Positions 12,321 through 23,013 of a DNA stretch of 64,000 nt are shown here, in pieces. Within the stretch, counting starts at the first letter, position 1; every line of letters starts with the position of its first letter. The notes beneath the pieces are model-generated. The model made no database searches. It was not told where the DNA came from and was given only the letters and a program-made list of their open reading frames with translations. This DNA comes from Branchiostoma floridae (lineage: Eukaryota; Chordata; Leptocardii; Amphioxiformes; Branchiostomatidae), in the NCBI RefSeq assembly GCF_000003815.2, contig NC_049985.1, positions 10,924,078 through 10,988,077 on the forward strand, written 5' to 3'. The translations under genes were made by a program, and so were the position numbers.

Positions 12321-14842
12321 AAGGAGCAAGAGTTATGAGTGAAGAGAAATTGTACAGAAACTACTTATGGATACATACGCCAGGAATATATGGTGTTTGC
12401 ACGTGACGCCAGAGCAGCCATGTTGGTTGGCTAAACCTGGCATTGACCGATCCTGACTGTCCATCATGATTAGAATCTCAACCAATGTCCATTAGCGGTC
12501 CGTTTCGACCAATGAAAGAGCATTTTTAGGTTCATTCTTTATTCCTACGTTTTAACGAAGGTGGGCGTGGGTATGGATGGGGCTATTAGAGAATTGTGTG
12601 TAAGGGGCGGCAATCACGTAGGCAAAATCAAATTTGCTTGTCAGCTTCCAGGTTTAACCAATCAGCATGGCGGACAATGATTACGTCAGAGTCACATGAG
12701 TGCAAACACCCTGTAGAGGATGTTGTGGATTTCGTGACGTTTTGTATTTCCTGTCCGACAACTATGTGGGTTCACTGTGCAGTGGAACCGTGTCGAGTAG
12801 CCTGCAGTAATGCCGTGAACCGCAAGAGGGTGTACATAAGATTGCGGTGGATGTCTGCAGATGTTGTACAAAGCTATTGTGGTGGACAAAAGTCCATGTC
12901 TAAGTGTAAAACGGTTAGTAGACTTCAAAGAATCTAAGGCTTCCAAGTCTTTATAATGCCGTTCTCAAAAGAACACGAGTTGCTATGTTCCGTGTCGTTG
13001 AGAAAATGTGATATTTGGTAAGCATGGCGGCAAATGGACCCGCTGCAAATACAGAGAGCGTCAGAGAGCTGACATGCACCTGACATGGCAACAGCAACTA
13101 TTTATGGTGAACCTTTCTCAATCAATTTCGGAAAAGCGCCATCTGACGGTACTATTGTGTAAATGCACATGCCGTCTTCGATGGTGAATCCGAGGTTGGA
13201 TGTTACTGAAGTAAATGATAGCTCAAACGTGCCTGTGTATTGTAGACCCTGTACATATATAGATATAGGCGTATATGATGTGTTGGAGCTGTGATTTTCT
13301 TGTACTCAGTGGATATGGGGTATATTGTACGGCTCGAACCACACCAACCGATAGCACATACATAACCTTGTGATGTCTAGCAAGATATCGACACTAATTC
13401 CCCATAGACGTTGCTGTAGAAGCGAAAAAAAAATGTACAAATTTGGGGGAATGTACGATCAACTGTAAAGTCCGACGGTCTTTACCAAACTTCTTTTGTG
13501 GCTGAAAGTTTTAGAAACTGACCAAACAGGGTGCATGAATAAATAACTAAAAATAGCTATAACTATTCTGCTAAGTCTCTTGGCTCAAAATCATTCGCTC
13601 CATTTGGTCAATCTCTACTATTTGTTTCATTGTCGAAAGAAGTCTGACGAAGACTATATAACGTCTAGCAGTGAATTCTGTGTAGTGGATGTAGTCATTA
13701 GACTAGTTAGATTGGTAATTTTGTACTATCCGTTTGTTTTATCTCTGACATGTCAATGATGTTGCGTTTCTCTGGAAAAAACGGACCAAAGTTTATTAGA
13801 TTTCAGGGTGTCGTTTTGTAATTTTCTATTGGTTTGCACTTGTCTTTGGAAGTCTTTATGGATGTAACGATTTGGGTAGAACATGGTGATACTTTGTAAA
13901 GAAACATTGTAACTGTCGCGTGTTTTGTACTCATTTCTACTCAAGGCCTGGCCACACGCGTTGTGCGATAGTAGGACGATCAGAAACTGTGAGCATTCAT
14001 GAGAAAGTCACGAACTGATACAGAAGTCTTGTTACGGAAAAGGTTGTGTTAGTTCATTGTCAGTTGTTGTTCCTGCCACATCTTGAAAATTATACGACAT
14101 CAAAATCGCACGACGGGTGTGACCAGACATCAGGCTGTGCGTGTCTGTGACGAACTTTCAGACATCGAGCATTGTTTATATTATGGCAAGATGATCGAAC
14201 CAGATGAAGATAGATCTAAATACTACTCGTCAATTTATAAGATATCCAAGAACCTAGATCTTTCATTTCATTCTATTTTTTTCATGCACATCTGACATAA
14301 CACACATATCAAAATGTACTCGATCCGATGCTCTTAGCTACATATGTCAATTTCCACACATTTTTTAACATTGCGTTCCAAGCAAATTAGAATCATAAAT
14401 GATTTGAGTCATTTGACTGAATTTGACTGTTATTTGAATGGCTAAAAGTCTATTGAAAAACTAAAATTTATTTTTCCATCATCATAACAAATACATTGGA
14501 TACAGCATCGAGTAGCTGGGAAAATGGTTGTTGCGTACATTTTACCAAAGGGAACCATAAAATCTGATGTGTGCAGACAAGTGGTAATTACAGACAGGAT
14601 TCTTAATTCTTCTGTAAATACGAACATCATTTTGTGGTCAAATTGCCCAGCAGATTCTTACGTATGAGTGGTAACTTGTACAGGTTTGACGGTACAACAG
14701 AGCACCGAATAAGGGTGTGAATGAACTTACAAATAAGCGAATGGTCTATGAGTGAATTAACATTTGGACATTACAATGACATGAATTAATATTTGGATAT
14801 TATAACAAGCCTATAAGTACCAGCAATGTTCTTGGCCCTACA
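12321..14842 (+). other. 3' UTR of Ig-SH3 gene and intergenic sequence
   Basis: No further coding exon is seen after the TGA at 12320. The first AATAAA I found on the + strand is at 13538-13543, a possible poly(A) signal for a roughly 1.2-kb 3' UTR. The sequence at about 13604-13660 resembles 19108-19165 (caatctctactattt, tcgaaagaagtctgacg), a dispersed repeat. Confidence 0.4.
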
Positions 14843-15595
14843 TTAGATAATTTTCACATGCCAAAAAGGGCTTATTATGGTTTCTGTTGATTTACCTTGA
14901 TCCTGTTTGCTACACGCCAATGCCACAATCTTATTGGCTACGAAGATTCCGCTTGCAACAACGAGAAGCCATACAGTCACGTCCCCAATCATCGCGAGAT
15001 TATGCAAAGTGAATGCCCATAAAAGGATGGGTATATGCGAGGCTACCACCCATCGAAATATGCGGTGGAAGATCAGTTCGACAGAGTACATAAAAATGAC
15101 GCAGACAGCTAGTTGTGTCTGGTGTATAGAAACCACTGTGTCCAGTCCCACGTTGAAATGTCGGACCAGAATGGTGCTGACTGTGGAGGTAGTTTCCGCG
15201 TGACTCCACGTGAGGCTGAAACCCTCGCAGTTCTCGACCAGCAGCAGGTAGCACCAGCGGTGTGCTGTGGACATCTCAGCCATGTGGTTCTCCGCAATGT
15301 TCAGCGTCAGGAACAGGCATGCACACAGGAAGAACGGCGGGAGCATTTTGGCCACACCGGCGGACAGCGGGAAACCATAAAAATCCAAAATGGTGGAGGC
15401 AGCGTTACAGAGGATGCTTACACTGAAGCTGGTGATCACTGGGCTGAGTTCCCGGATGTAGTCGTTCCAGGAAGTTTTGTATACGACCACGAGCCAGTAG
15501 ATTTGAACGACGGCTTGCCAAAAGAACATGAGGGGAAGCAGCATGGGTAGGTACATGTAGGGGATGGTGGTTGCACCCTCTGCATCGTACGGCAT
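14843..15595 (-). CDS. divergent member of unknown seven-helix membrane family
   Basis: One open exon of 250 codons starts at ATG 15595 and ends at 14843. Hydrophobic segments fall at about residues 15-38, 50-68, 78-102, 118-140 and 155-178, plus two further helices before a short basic C-terminus, so about seven helices are expected. It shares with the copies at 17.4, 20.7 and 22.2 kb the central block LLVEN-C-F-LTW, then DTVVS/T-H, VEL-F, FRW-VA and LLWAF/LIWAF. TTTTCCAG lies directly before the ATG, which suggests an intron in the 5' UTR or an upstream coding exon. I do not recognise the family; no catalytic or transport signature is visible. Expression and function are unknown. Confidence 0.75.
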   Translation of the reverse strand: MPYDAEGATTIPYMYLPMLLPLMFFWQAVVQIYWLVVVYKTSWNDYIRELSPVITSFSVSILCNAASTILDFYGFPLSAGVAKMLPPFFLCACLFLTLNIAENHMAEMSTAHRWCYLLLVENCEGFSLTWSHAETTSTVSTILVRHFNVGLDTVVSIHQTQLAVCVIFMYSVELIFHRIFRWVVASHIPILLWAFTLHNLAMIGDVTVWLLVVASGIFVANKIVALACSKQDQGKSTETIISPFWHVKII

Positions 15596-17271
15596 CTGGA
15601 AAATATTTTCGAATTTTTTTGTTAGGTGTGAATTTTCGCTTAAGAGGCTTTCTGTCCGTCTCCCACCCTCTCTCCGATCGATAATGGGCCTCCTATCGGC
15701 GCTCCGTGGTACTCCAGTGGAACGTTCGGTTTTTATGAATAGCTTTCGGAGCAGAGAATACTGGTGTATGTGAGGGCCCCTGGCGACTTTGTTGAAACTG
15801 CAGGGTGCATGAACCGACTATGTTTGAGAATTTGAAAGATCAGCTCAAGAAGTGACGATTTGGGGTATATACCTACATATGTAGGTTACTCCAGCGAAGC
15901 ATCAATTATGCAAATGAGGAAGTCTTTGCCATAGACACGATGTAATACTACATGTATTATAGCAATGCCTTGGTGTTAAATGACGGTAGTTTTATACTTG
16001 GAGCATTTGGAAGTTAAACAAATGTTAACATTATTTGGCATAGATCATGCAAATCAGGGCCTAATTTACATGATCATGATTTATACGTATTTTACGTGTA
16101 GATTCGATAGCAGTAAGCTAACTTAAAGGCTAACGTATTTTATAGATTCGCCGAGTTGCCATGTTAGACATGCTGACCGTCTATTTCGTACAGATGTTAG
16201 CCCGAGCCTATGTTTGTACATATTCACAACTTAACAGATCTTACGATGGGACCTACCTTTTCCTGGTTTTCCTGAGTCTCTGCCCAACCCATATTCTTAC
16301 AGAAAAAGACTCAAAATATTGGCCAAAATATGACCGGCGACCACTCCTGTACAGGGATGACGTGGTGGCAGGGCGTCTGTAAAGTTGTCTGACGAGTCGA
16401 ATGACGTCATAGAGTTTGCCTCGCGGCTCAAAAGGACGAGGCCTTTGTCTTTACCTTTCAGATACATGTTATCAATAAGTCCTCGGCGTCACCCAGAAAT
16501 AATAACCACAACTCTCAAAGCATAGATGTCAAGTATAAAGTCTTAAATGAATGTGTACCAAAAATTCAAATTATTGTGATCATTACTTTGCAGGCGACAC
16601 TCAGTAACGTCAAGTAAGGTAGAAGGGGGAAAACGTGAACAATTGAGCTGCGACTGAGGTGTGCGGGTCAACTTGTAGACGATACCCCACATCATAGCAT
16701 GCAAAATATGTAATGATTACTACTTTTTAAGAACAAGCGACCGGAAAGACTGATGAAACCACCAAGAAAAAGTTGGCAGTGCCGCTGTCTTTGCTTTTAG
16801 GATTCCTATCAGTCATATACGTGATGTACAGTGGAATAGTAGTGGATAAGATAGAAACGACGCAAAGGCATCAAGTACATTATATTATTAGTACAATAAC
16901 ATATATATATAACAAATTACGCAAGTGTCGCGGTAGTCTATTCGTTTGCCTGCAATGAACCTAAGAATCTAAAGCTATTTTCGATAACGAGTCAACCAAC
17001 CAACCATCACCAACCAAACATGTCAGACTGGTAGGTAAGGTCATAGGTCGAAGGTTAAGGGCTTATTAAAGTAAAAGACATAAATTGAAGTAAATGAAAC
17101 AGTGCGTTTTACTTTACATATACAACTGTCTCGTAATAGCTTATTTCTATGTTCCAATGTACATTTTTAGACTCGCATTTGGGTGAAATTAGTAAAGGCG
17201 TATTACACCGTTTATGATACAATGTAGTGGACAACGAGTGAATCGAATGCTGCATAAAATCACAATACACT
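15596..17271. other. intergenic sequence between cluster members
   Basis: No gene is supported. Part of it (about 16919-16980, gcaagtgtcgcggtagtcta) is the duplicate of about 19309-19370, so the right half belongs to a duplicated block shared with the next gene unit. Confidence 0.45.
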
Positions 17272-17390
17272 GACTATTTGTTTACAACACAGTAAAAGTC
17301 CGGTTCAAATATCCTATATATATTATTATGTCGGGTTTCCTTGCATAAAATGTCTATCACTGAAACCTTAATTGAACCATATTTTCACGT
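17272..17390. repeat. duplicated 3' flank of the seven-helix gene (copy a)
   Basis: This ~120-bp stretch (cactgactattt, gtcgggtttc, aaatgtct, ttgaaccatatttt) matches 19893-20012. Here it directly adjoins the gene's stop; at 20 kb about 640 bp of other sequence separates it from the next gene. Confidence 0.7.
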
Positions 17391-17394
17391 AGTT

Positions 17395-18204
17395 TTACTC
17401 AAAGTGTACAGTGTTTTCCCATGTACTGCTGGTAGGGGTTTTTAAAATAACTCCTTTCTCAGAAGAGTCTTGAAAGTTGTTTACAAGATCTGAGTCAGTG
17501 TCAATAATTTCTAACAGCTGATCTTCGACAAATTCCTCTCGCTTACCTCCTTGAAAAAAGTAGGGGCGACTTCGTGTTACCGGAGCAACCTTCGCGAACA
17601 TGACGAGCGCGGTTAGGACGAGTAGGCCGTACAGAAACGTGTCGTCCACACCGCTAGCACGACGGAGACAAAACGCCCATATCAGGAGGGGAGGGAAAAA
17701 CGCTACTGTCCACCTGAATTTATCACGGAAGACCAGCTCAACTGTGACAGTAACAAGGACGCCGATCGCCAGTAGGACCAGGTGAAGGGTCATCACGGTG
17801 TCCGGCACGATATGGAAGTCCTGGACGAGCAGCTCGCTGACCAGCGCCGCGGTCTGGACGTAGTTCCAGGTCAGGTTGAAGGCCACACAGTTCTCAACCA
17901 ACAGGGCGTAACACGCGCGGTGACAAAGGGACATTTGGTGGGAAACCTGCTTCTCCGTGTTCTCGAGCGTTTTGTGCGTAACGAGCAGACATCCAATCAA
18001 AACACACTGATTGAGAACCTTCACTAGCACTGCGTAGGGCAAGTCCAGTGGAAGTACAGTTACCACCCAGTCACACAGTGCGCTTAGACAAAAGGTCCCT
18101 ACGACCAGTTCGGGGTTGGGAGGAATATAAATGTTCTCCCAGGAGTCCCAGTAGATCAGAGCCGCCGCTTTCCAGACGACGCAAACGATGGTTGGAGCAT
18201 CCGC
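17395..18204 (-). pseudogene. seven-helix family copy lacking its start codon
   Basis: The frame is open over the whole length homologous to the copies at 20709-21479 and 22243-23013. Relative to them, a 6-bp deletion at the start removes the ATG (GTCGCCATGGCGGAT becomes GTCGCGGAT). A second in-frame 6-bp deletion removes two residues of the first loop (WLRDSW becomes WDSW). Upstream in frame there is a TAA and no ATG; the first internal Met is after the third helix. A small indel near the end also replaces the stop and adds about 16 residues. The unrelated upstream sequence carries two tandem GTAAGTACTG units. Either it is a young pseudogene, or it uses a non-AUG or spliced start. The lack of internal stops means decay is recent or selection persists. 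Confidence 0.7.
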
Positions 18205-18564
18205 GACAACAGTACTTACCAGTACTTACCAGCGCCAGTTCCGTGTTTTCTTGTGTGAAAAGGTCGGAGGTCACTATTTACACTGTAAATCGTGAAATAT
18301 TCGAGGAGCTTTTATGTTCATGTTTCCTAAGTTTTGGTGGTGAACTTTGGCCGTTAAACTCGTCCTACTGTGAACACATGTGCTACTTTGCTTCTGTAAT
18401 GCCGCTGTGGGTCTATAACCATAATCATCTGGTGTATTTTGCCAGCCAGTAGGTACCTCAAGTATGAGTAATGAGGCTGTTTAACGTGGTCGAGGCACCT
18501 CCTCGAGCACGGGACCCCCGTTTTACGTCCCTCCCGGAAGACGATTTCGTGGAAAACTTCGTGA

Positions 18565-18684
18565 GGCTACAGCAATCCGGACGTCCTTGGTTGGTCCCCC
18601 ATCCAAGCACTATCCGGACCGCGCGTTGCTTAACGTCCGAGATCGAGGGATCGGGTGTACCAACGCGCCACGCGGCCATAATAC
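18565..18684 (-). rRNA. 5S rRNA-like sequence (pseudogene or 5S-derived SINE)
   Basis: Read on the - strand, this ~120-nt segment follows the 5S rRNA order: TATGGCC near the 5' end, GATCTCGGACGTTAAGCA (box A region), GTGCTTGGATGGGGGACC (box C region) and TTGCTGTAGCC at the 3' end. Length and spacing match 5S rRNA. A TTTT run follows about 10 nt later, as RNA polymerase III termination needs. The 5' and 3' ends pair imperfectly and the loop regions differ from typical animal 5S, so a diverged gene, a pseudogene or the head of a SINE3-type element are all possible. Confidence 0.75.
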
Positions 18685-19479
18685 TACATTGTTTCCACTG
18701 CTAAATTGAATGTGTCAGAGAGCGCCTTCTAACACCTGATACTGTAGATAGGGTTAAGTTCTCACAAACTTGGAAAATATTTACAGTAAAAACCCGTTGG
18801 GCAGTTTGGGACCTTGTCCATCATGTGTTAGAATTGATCTTTTGTTGTCATGCGCTGACGGGCCATACATGTAGGTCTCTAATTACAGTCAGCCTGAGGC
18901 TTGTTTGAACCGTCAACCTCCTGAGGTGAAGGTCTTGCAACATGATTGGTGATGTAACACTATGTTTTGAACAACTTTATGTCTAATCTTAGGTTCCACT
19001 GATTGGTAATTCTTTGGTAACAAATAAAAACAGTGACACGAAAGGAGAATGAGATATTCTAACGGTCAAGAACCAAAAACACATTGACTTGTGAGCTCAC
19101 ATAATATCCATTTGGGCAATCTCTACTATTTATTCCAGCCTCGAAAGAAGTCTGACGGAAACTTCTAACGATTGAAGACATTGTCATGATGTACAAACAG
19201 CGCTCGAGGCAATGCAATGATAGGTCAGGGTCTAAAATTTGAAGTAGGATCGTTAGAATGTCGGAATGGGTTACTTATTCATTATAGAGGTATTACAATT
19301 TATCGGTCGCAAGTGTCATGGTGGTCTATTTGTTTATTTGTAACTAAAGAATCTTCATCTATTATACAATCTTTATTGACACGACAAAAGTACAGCAACT
19401 TTCGTAAGGTCTACATGTATAACAACTACTTACAGTACAACTTAACACATATATATGGATATCTACAGGTATGGATACA

Positions 19480-19896
19480 TCAACATAAAGGGTCTAGCAT
19501 GTAATTTACACTATTGGTTCTACGGTATAAACAATCGTGGATATATTTGCCTACTTGTACACAGTGAGGATTATTGCCTCCCAGGATGTAGTTAAGTTTA
19601 TCTATCGAACAGAGAATAGCAAATTCTTTAGAGCAAGCTGAAAGTAATGTGAACAGCTCTGTGCGTTTATCATTATAACGAGAACAATCCATAACAAAGT
19701 GACGTTCGTCTTCGATCTCATTTGGGCAGAATGGACATAACCTCTGGTCACGGGGAATTTTCGAAAATCTTCCGGCTTCTATATTTAGTTTGTGACTACA
19801 GATTCTCATCTTTGTAATTGCTCTACGAAGTTCGAAATTGTGTACATTCGAAAGATACTTCTTTTGTCCGCATCTTTTCTTTAGCGTAGAATACAC
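19480..19896 (-). mobile_element. LINE (non-LTR retrotransposon) ORF2 C-terminal fragment
   Basis: This is an open frame of 138 codons. Its peptide has the pattern RRAITKMRICSHKL, then ETGR-like EAGRFSKIPRDQRLC, then CPFC...DERHFVMDC, which is the zinc-knuckle-like tail that follows reverse transcriptase in many animal LINEs. The RT and endonuclease domains are absent, so it is a 5'-truncated dead copy. It lies inside the block duplicated from 16.9-17.4 kb, so it probably inserted after that duplication. Confidence 0.8.
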
Positions 19897-20012
19897 TGAC
19901 TATTTCTTAACAACGTAGTTAACGATTAGTCCGGTCCAAACATCCTACATATTGTTTTGTCGGGTTTCGGTACATCAAATGTCTTTCACTAAAAGCACTG
20001 TTGAACCATATT
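19893..20012. repeat. duplicated 3' flank of the seven-helix gene (copy b)
   Basis: Match to 17272-17390 with scattered differences and small indels. It marks the duplication that created the 17.4- and 20.7-kb gene units. Confidence 0.7.
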
Positions 20013-20640
20013 TTTAATGATAGCATGCAGGATCATAACATGATAGTATATAGTGGATATATGTGGAGAAGGAGACCTCAAGCCAATCGTTCACACTTAC
20101 GCCACATCTTCAGAAAAGACGCTGGAGCCGCATGTTCCCCGTTTAGGAACTTTATTCGAACCGACACACAACAAACATGTTTCGCCGTGTGGCTTCCTCA
20201 ATGTTATGGGCTCGAATGAGCATAGTACAGCATGTCCTCGCTTTTATAGGCCTAGTGCAAATTGCACTGACCAGATGCAGGGTGCCATAGGTGGCTTAAC
20301 CAATCACAGTACAGCAAAGTAGTGCAGTCTGCTCTATAGGAGCATTACATGTCACATGACCTCACTTGACCTTTAAAGAATGACTTTATCTATTGTTCTA
20401 GAAAAATCATACTTGTCACAAAGCCAATACATAAACCAGAGAGCCCGATGTTGTTTCTCGTGTTGTCTGTGCCGCAGTTGTGCTGTCTTCTTGCTCTGGC
20501 ATTGAAGCTCTGGCGTCTCAGCGCTGCAGGCTTTACCAACAGTGGCGACGTCTTCAGGCTCTCTTCTTTCGCTGTGAAGTCTTGATAGTGTATAGTGCTA
20601 TCATGAGCAAAGTGTATGTATAAAATACATCATGGAGTAT
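20013..20640. mobile_element. inserted repeat, retroelement 3'-end-like
   Basis: It interrupts the duplicated flank. Read on the - strand, 20140-20220 contains GAGGAAGCCACACGGCGAAACATG, a pattern like the 3' tails of Penelope-type or related retroelements that I also see near 49780-49830. No coding domain is present, so the class is uncertain. Confidence 0.35.
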
Positions 20641-20708
20641 TCGGTATCACCCAAGGTACCCTTTACTCTGGTCTGCAGTGTTTACCTATGTACAGCTGGC
20701 AAGGGGGT

Positions 20709-21479
20709 TTAAACAACTCTATTCTCAGAAGAGTCTTGAAAGTTGTTTACAAGATCTGAGTCAGTGTCAACAATTTCTGACAGCTGATCTTCAACCAATT
20801 CCTCTTGATTATCTCCTTGGGAAAAGTCGGGACGACTTCGTGTTACCGGAGCAACCTTCGCCAACATGACGAGCGCGGTTAGGACGAGTAGGCCGTACAG
20901 AAACGTGTCATCCACACCGCTAGCACGACGGAGACAAAACGCCCATATCAGGAGGGGAGGAAAAGACGCTACTGTCCACCTGAATTTATCACGGAAGACT
21001 ATCTCAACTGTAGCAGTAACCAGGACGCCGATCGCCAGTAGGACCAGGTGAAGGGTCACCACGGTGTCCGGCACGATATGGAAGTCCTGGACGAGCAGCT
21101 CGCTGACCAGCGCCGCCGTCTGGACGTAGTTCCATGTCAGGTTGAAGGCCACACAGTTCTCAACCAACAGGGCGTAACACGCGCGGTGACAGAGGGGCAT
21201 TTGGTGGGAAACCTGCTTCTCTAAGTTCTCGAGCGTTTTGTGTGCAACGAGCAGACATCCCATCAAAACACACTGATTGAGAACCTTCACTAGGACTGCG
21301 TAGGGCAAGTCCAGTGGAACTAAAGTTGACACCCAGTCATACAGTGCACTTATACCAAAGGTCCCTACGACCAGCTCGGGGATGGGAGGGGTGAAAATGT
21401 TCTTCCAGGAGTCCCTGAGCCAGTAGATCAGAGCCACCGCTTTCCAGACGACACAAACGATGGTTGGAGCATCCGACAT
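20709..21479 (-). CDS. seven-helix membrane protein, intact copy
   Basis: Intronless 256-codon gene. I chose ATG 21479 (MSDAPTIV) because the upstream in-frame codons begin only at a GTG and the paralogue start aligns here. Predicted helices at about residues 6-21, 35-52, 59-80, 100-125, 138-160, 165-182 and 192-210; the C-terminal 45 residues are hydrophilic and acidic (EELVEDQLSEIVDTDSDLVNNF). Conserved block ENCVAFNLTWNYVQTAALV carries a possible N-glycosylation site NLT. It is nearly identical to the next copy and shares about 70 bp of 5' and 60 bp of 3' flank with it; both units are bounded by TTTACTC direct repeats. Family not recognised; a lineage-specific receptor or channel is only a guess. 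Confidence 0.8.
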   Translation of the reverse strand: MSDAPTIVCVVWKAVALIYWLRDSWKNIFTPPIPELVVGTFGISALYDWVSTLVPLDLPYAVLVKVLNQCVLMGCLLVAHKTLENLEKQVSHQMPLCHRACYALLVENCVAFNLTWNYVQTAALVSELLVQDFHIVPDTVVTLHLVLLAIGVLVTATVEIVFRDKFRWTVASFPPLLIWAFCLRRASGVDDTFLYGLLVLTALVMLAKVAPVTRSRPDFSQGDNQEELVEDQLSEIVDTDSDLVNNFQDSSENRVV

Positions 21480-21545
21480 GGCGACAACAGTACACGCCGA
21501 CGACAGTTGAGGCACAACTAGTCTTCCAAATAGCCGCTTTTACTC

Positions 21546-22196
21546 TGAGCTGCTGGATTTAATGTTGGAACCGGTCAGACGCTTCAGATATCATCTGTCA
21601 TCTTTTGTCTAGGGACATGTTGGGCGGAACGTGCTTCAAGGTGGCCTGAGGCCAGTACTACGTGAAAGCCACCTCTTTGATTCCAGACGAGACAATTGAC
21701 GGTTAAAGCACACATACATATTATGTCAACTTTCTAGCAAATTGCAGGTTTTTTACTGGTACGATAATGTTGAACATAACCGGTGTCCTGATGATGCGTT
21801 TCAGTTTTACACCGTGGGTACGTTCTGTGTTCGATCTGAGACGGGTAATGCCCGCTGATCCGTTACGGAGTGACTTTTGTCTAACCCGCCTAACTACTGT
21901 GCTGTGCAGGTGAGGTAAGCCGTATATTATAAGCTTAGGTCAAAGTGCATCAGGGAACGTCGCACATTAGATCAAACTGAGTACCTGCGTGATCACTTGT
22001 CTTGAGGCACTATTTTAGCCAAGTCGTATAGCCTTTGTTAAGGTGGGTTCACAGTTCGCGCGTGCGTATATATTCAAGTCCGTGTACGTACGTCTTAGCC
22101 TCTACCAGGCTCCTTGGGGCGCTGGAAAAATAATAGATTACAACACGGGGCATTCCATATCACCCGAGGTACGGCCCGACCTCGGATAAAACATCA
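21546..22196. other. intergenic spacer between the two intact copies
   Basis: About 650 bp between the direct-repeat-bounded gene units. No reading frame, RNA gene or clear repeat is recognised; this should hold the promoter of the 20.7-kb copy. Confidence 0.4.
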
Positions 22197-22242
22197 GTTT
22201 TACTCAGTCTACAGTGTATTCTCATGTATTGCTGGTAGGGGT

Positions 22243-23013
22243 TTAAATAACTCCATACTCAGAAGAGTCTTGAAAGTTGTTTACAAGATCTGAGTCAGTG
22301 TCAACAATTTCTAACAGCTGATCATCAACAAATTCCTCTTGCTTCCCTCCTTGGGAAAAGCCGGGACGACTTCGTGTTACCGGAGCAACCTTCGCCAACA
22401 TGACGAGCGCGGTTAGGACGAGTAGGCCGTACAGAAATGAGTCATCCACACCGCTAGCACGACGGAGACAAAACGCCCATATCAGGAGGGGAGGAAAAAA
22501 CGCTACTGTCCACCTGAATTTATCACGGAAGACCAGCTCAACTGTGACAGTAACAAGGACGCCGATCGCCAGTAGGACCAGGTGAAGGGTCACCACGGTG
22601 TCCGGCACGGTGTGGAAGTCTTGGACGAGCAGCTCGCTGACCAGCGCCGCGGTCTGGACGTAGTTCCAGGTCAGGTTGAAGGCCACACAGTTCTCAACCA
22701 GCAGGGCGTAACATGCGCGGTGACAGAGGGACATTTGGTCGGAAACCTGCTTCTCTAAGTTCTCGAGCGCTTTGTGTGCAACGAGCAGACATCCAATCAA
22801 AACACACTGATTGAGAACCTTCACTAGCACTGCGTAGGGCAAGTCCAGTGGAACTTCATTTACCACCCAGTCACACAGTGCACTTATACCAAAGGTCCCT
22901 ACGACCAGCTCGGGGTTGGGAGGAATATAAATGTTCTCCCAGGAGTCCCTGAGCCAGTAGATCAGAGCCGCCGCTTTCCAGACAACACAAACGATGGTTG
23001 GAGCATCCGCCAT
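22243..23013 (-). CDS. seven-helix membrane protein, intact copy
   Basis: Intronless 256-codon gene starting at ATG 23013 (MADAPTIV, in a CGCCATGG context). Same seven hydrophobic segments, same acidic tail (EEFVDDQLLEIVDTDSDLV) and stop as the copy at 20.7 kb; the differences are scattered substitutions, many conservative, which suggests purifying selection. It lies about 760 bp upstream of that copy in the same orientation. The flanks gttttactc (22197-22205) and cttttactc (23071-23079) bracket the unit. Confidence 0.8.
   Translation of the reverse strand: MADAPTIVCVVWKAAALIYWLRDSWENIYIPPNPELVVGTFGISALCDWVVNEVPLDLPYAVLVKVLNQCVLIGCLLVAHKALENLEKQVSDQMSLCHRACYALLVENCVAFNLTWNYVQTAALVSELLVQDFHTVPDTVVTLHLVLLAIGVLVTVTVELVFRDKFRWTVAFFPPLLIWAFCLRRASGVDDSFLYGLLVLTALVMLAKVAPVTRSRPGFSQGGKQEEFVDDQLLEIVDTDSDLVNNFQDSSEYGVI

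Noticed and set aside
12596-12937. 113-codon + strand frame after the Ig-SH3 stop
   Set aside because: Lies in the probable 3' UTR and has no recognisable domain.
13321-13335. Box B-like GGTTCGAGCC on the - strand, possible tRNA
   Set aside because: No box A, acceptor stem or cloverleaf around it.
15113-15550. 145-codon + strand frame
   Set aside because: Antisense shadow of the seven-helix gene at 14843-15595, without domain features; the same applies to the + strand frames inside the other copies.
18471-18704. Open frames on both strands looking like a transposase fragment
   Set aside because: The stretch is better explained by the 5S rRNA-like sequence on the - strand.
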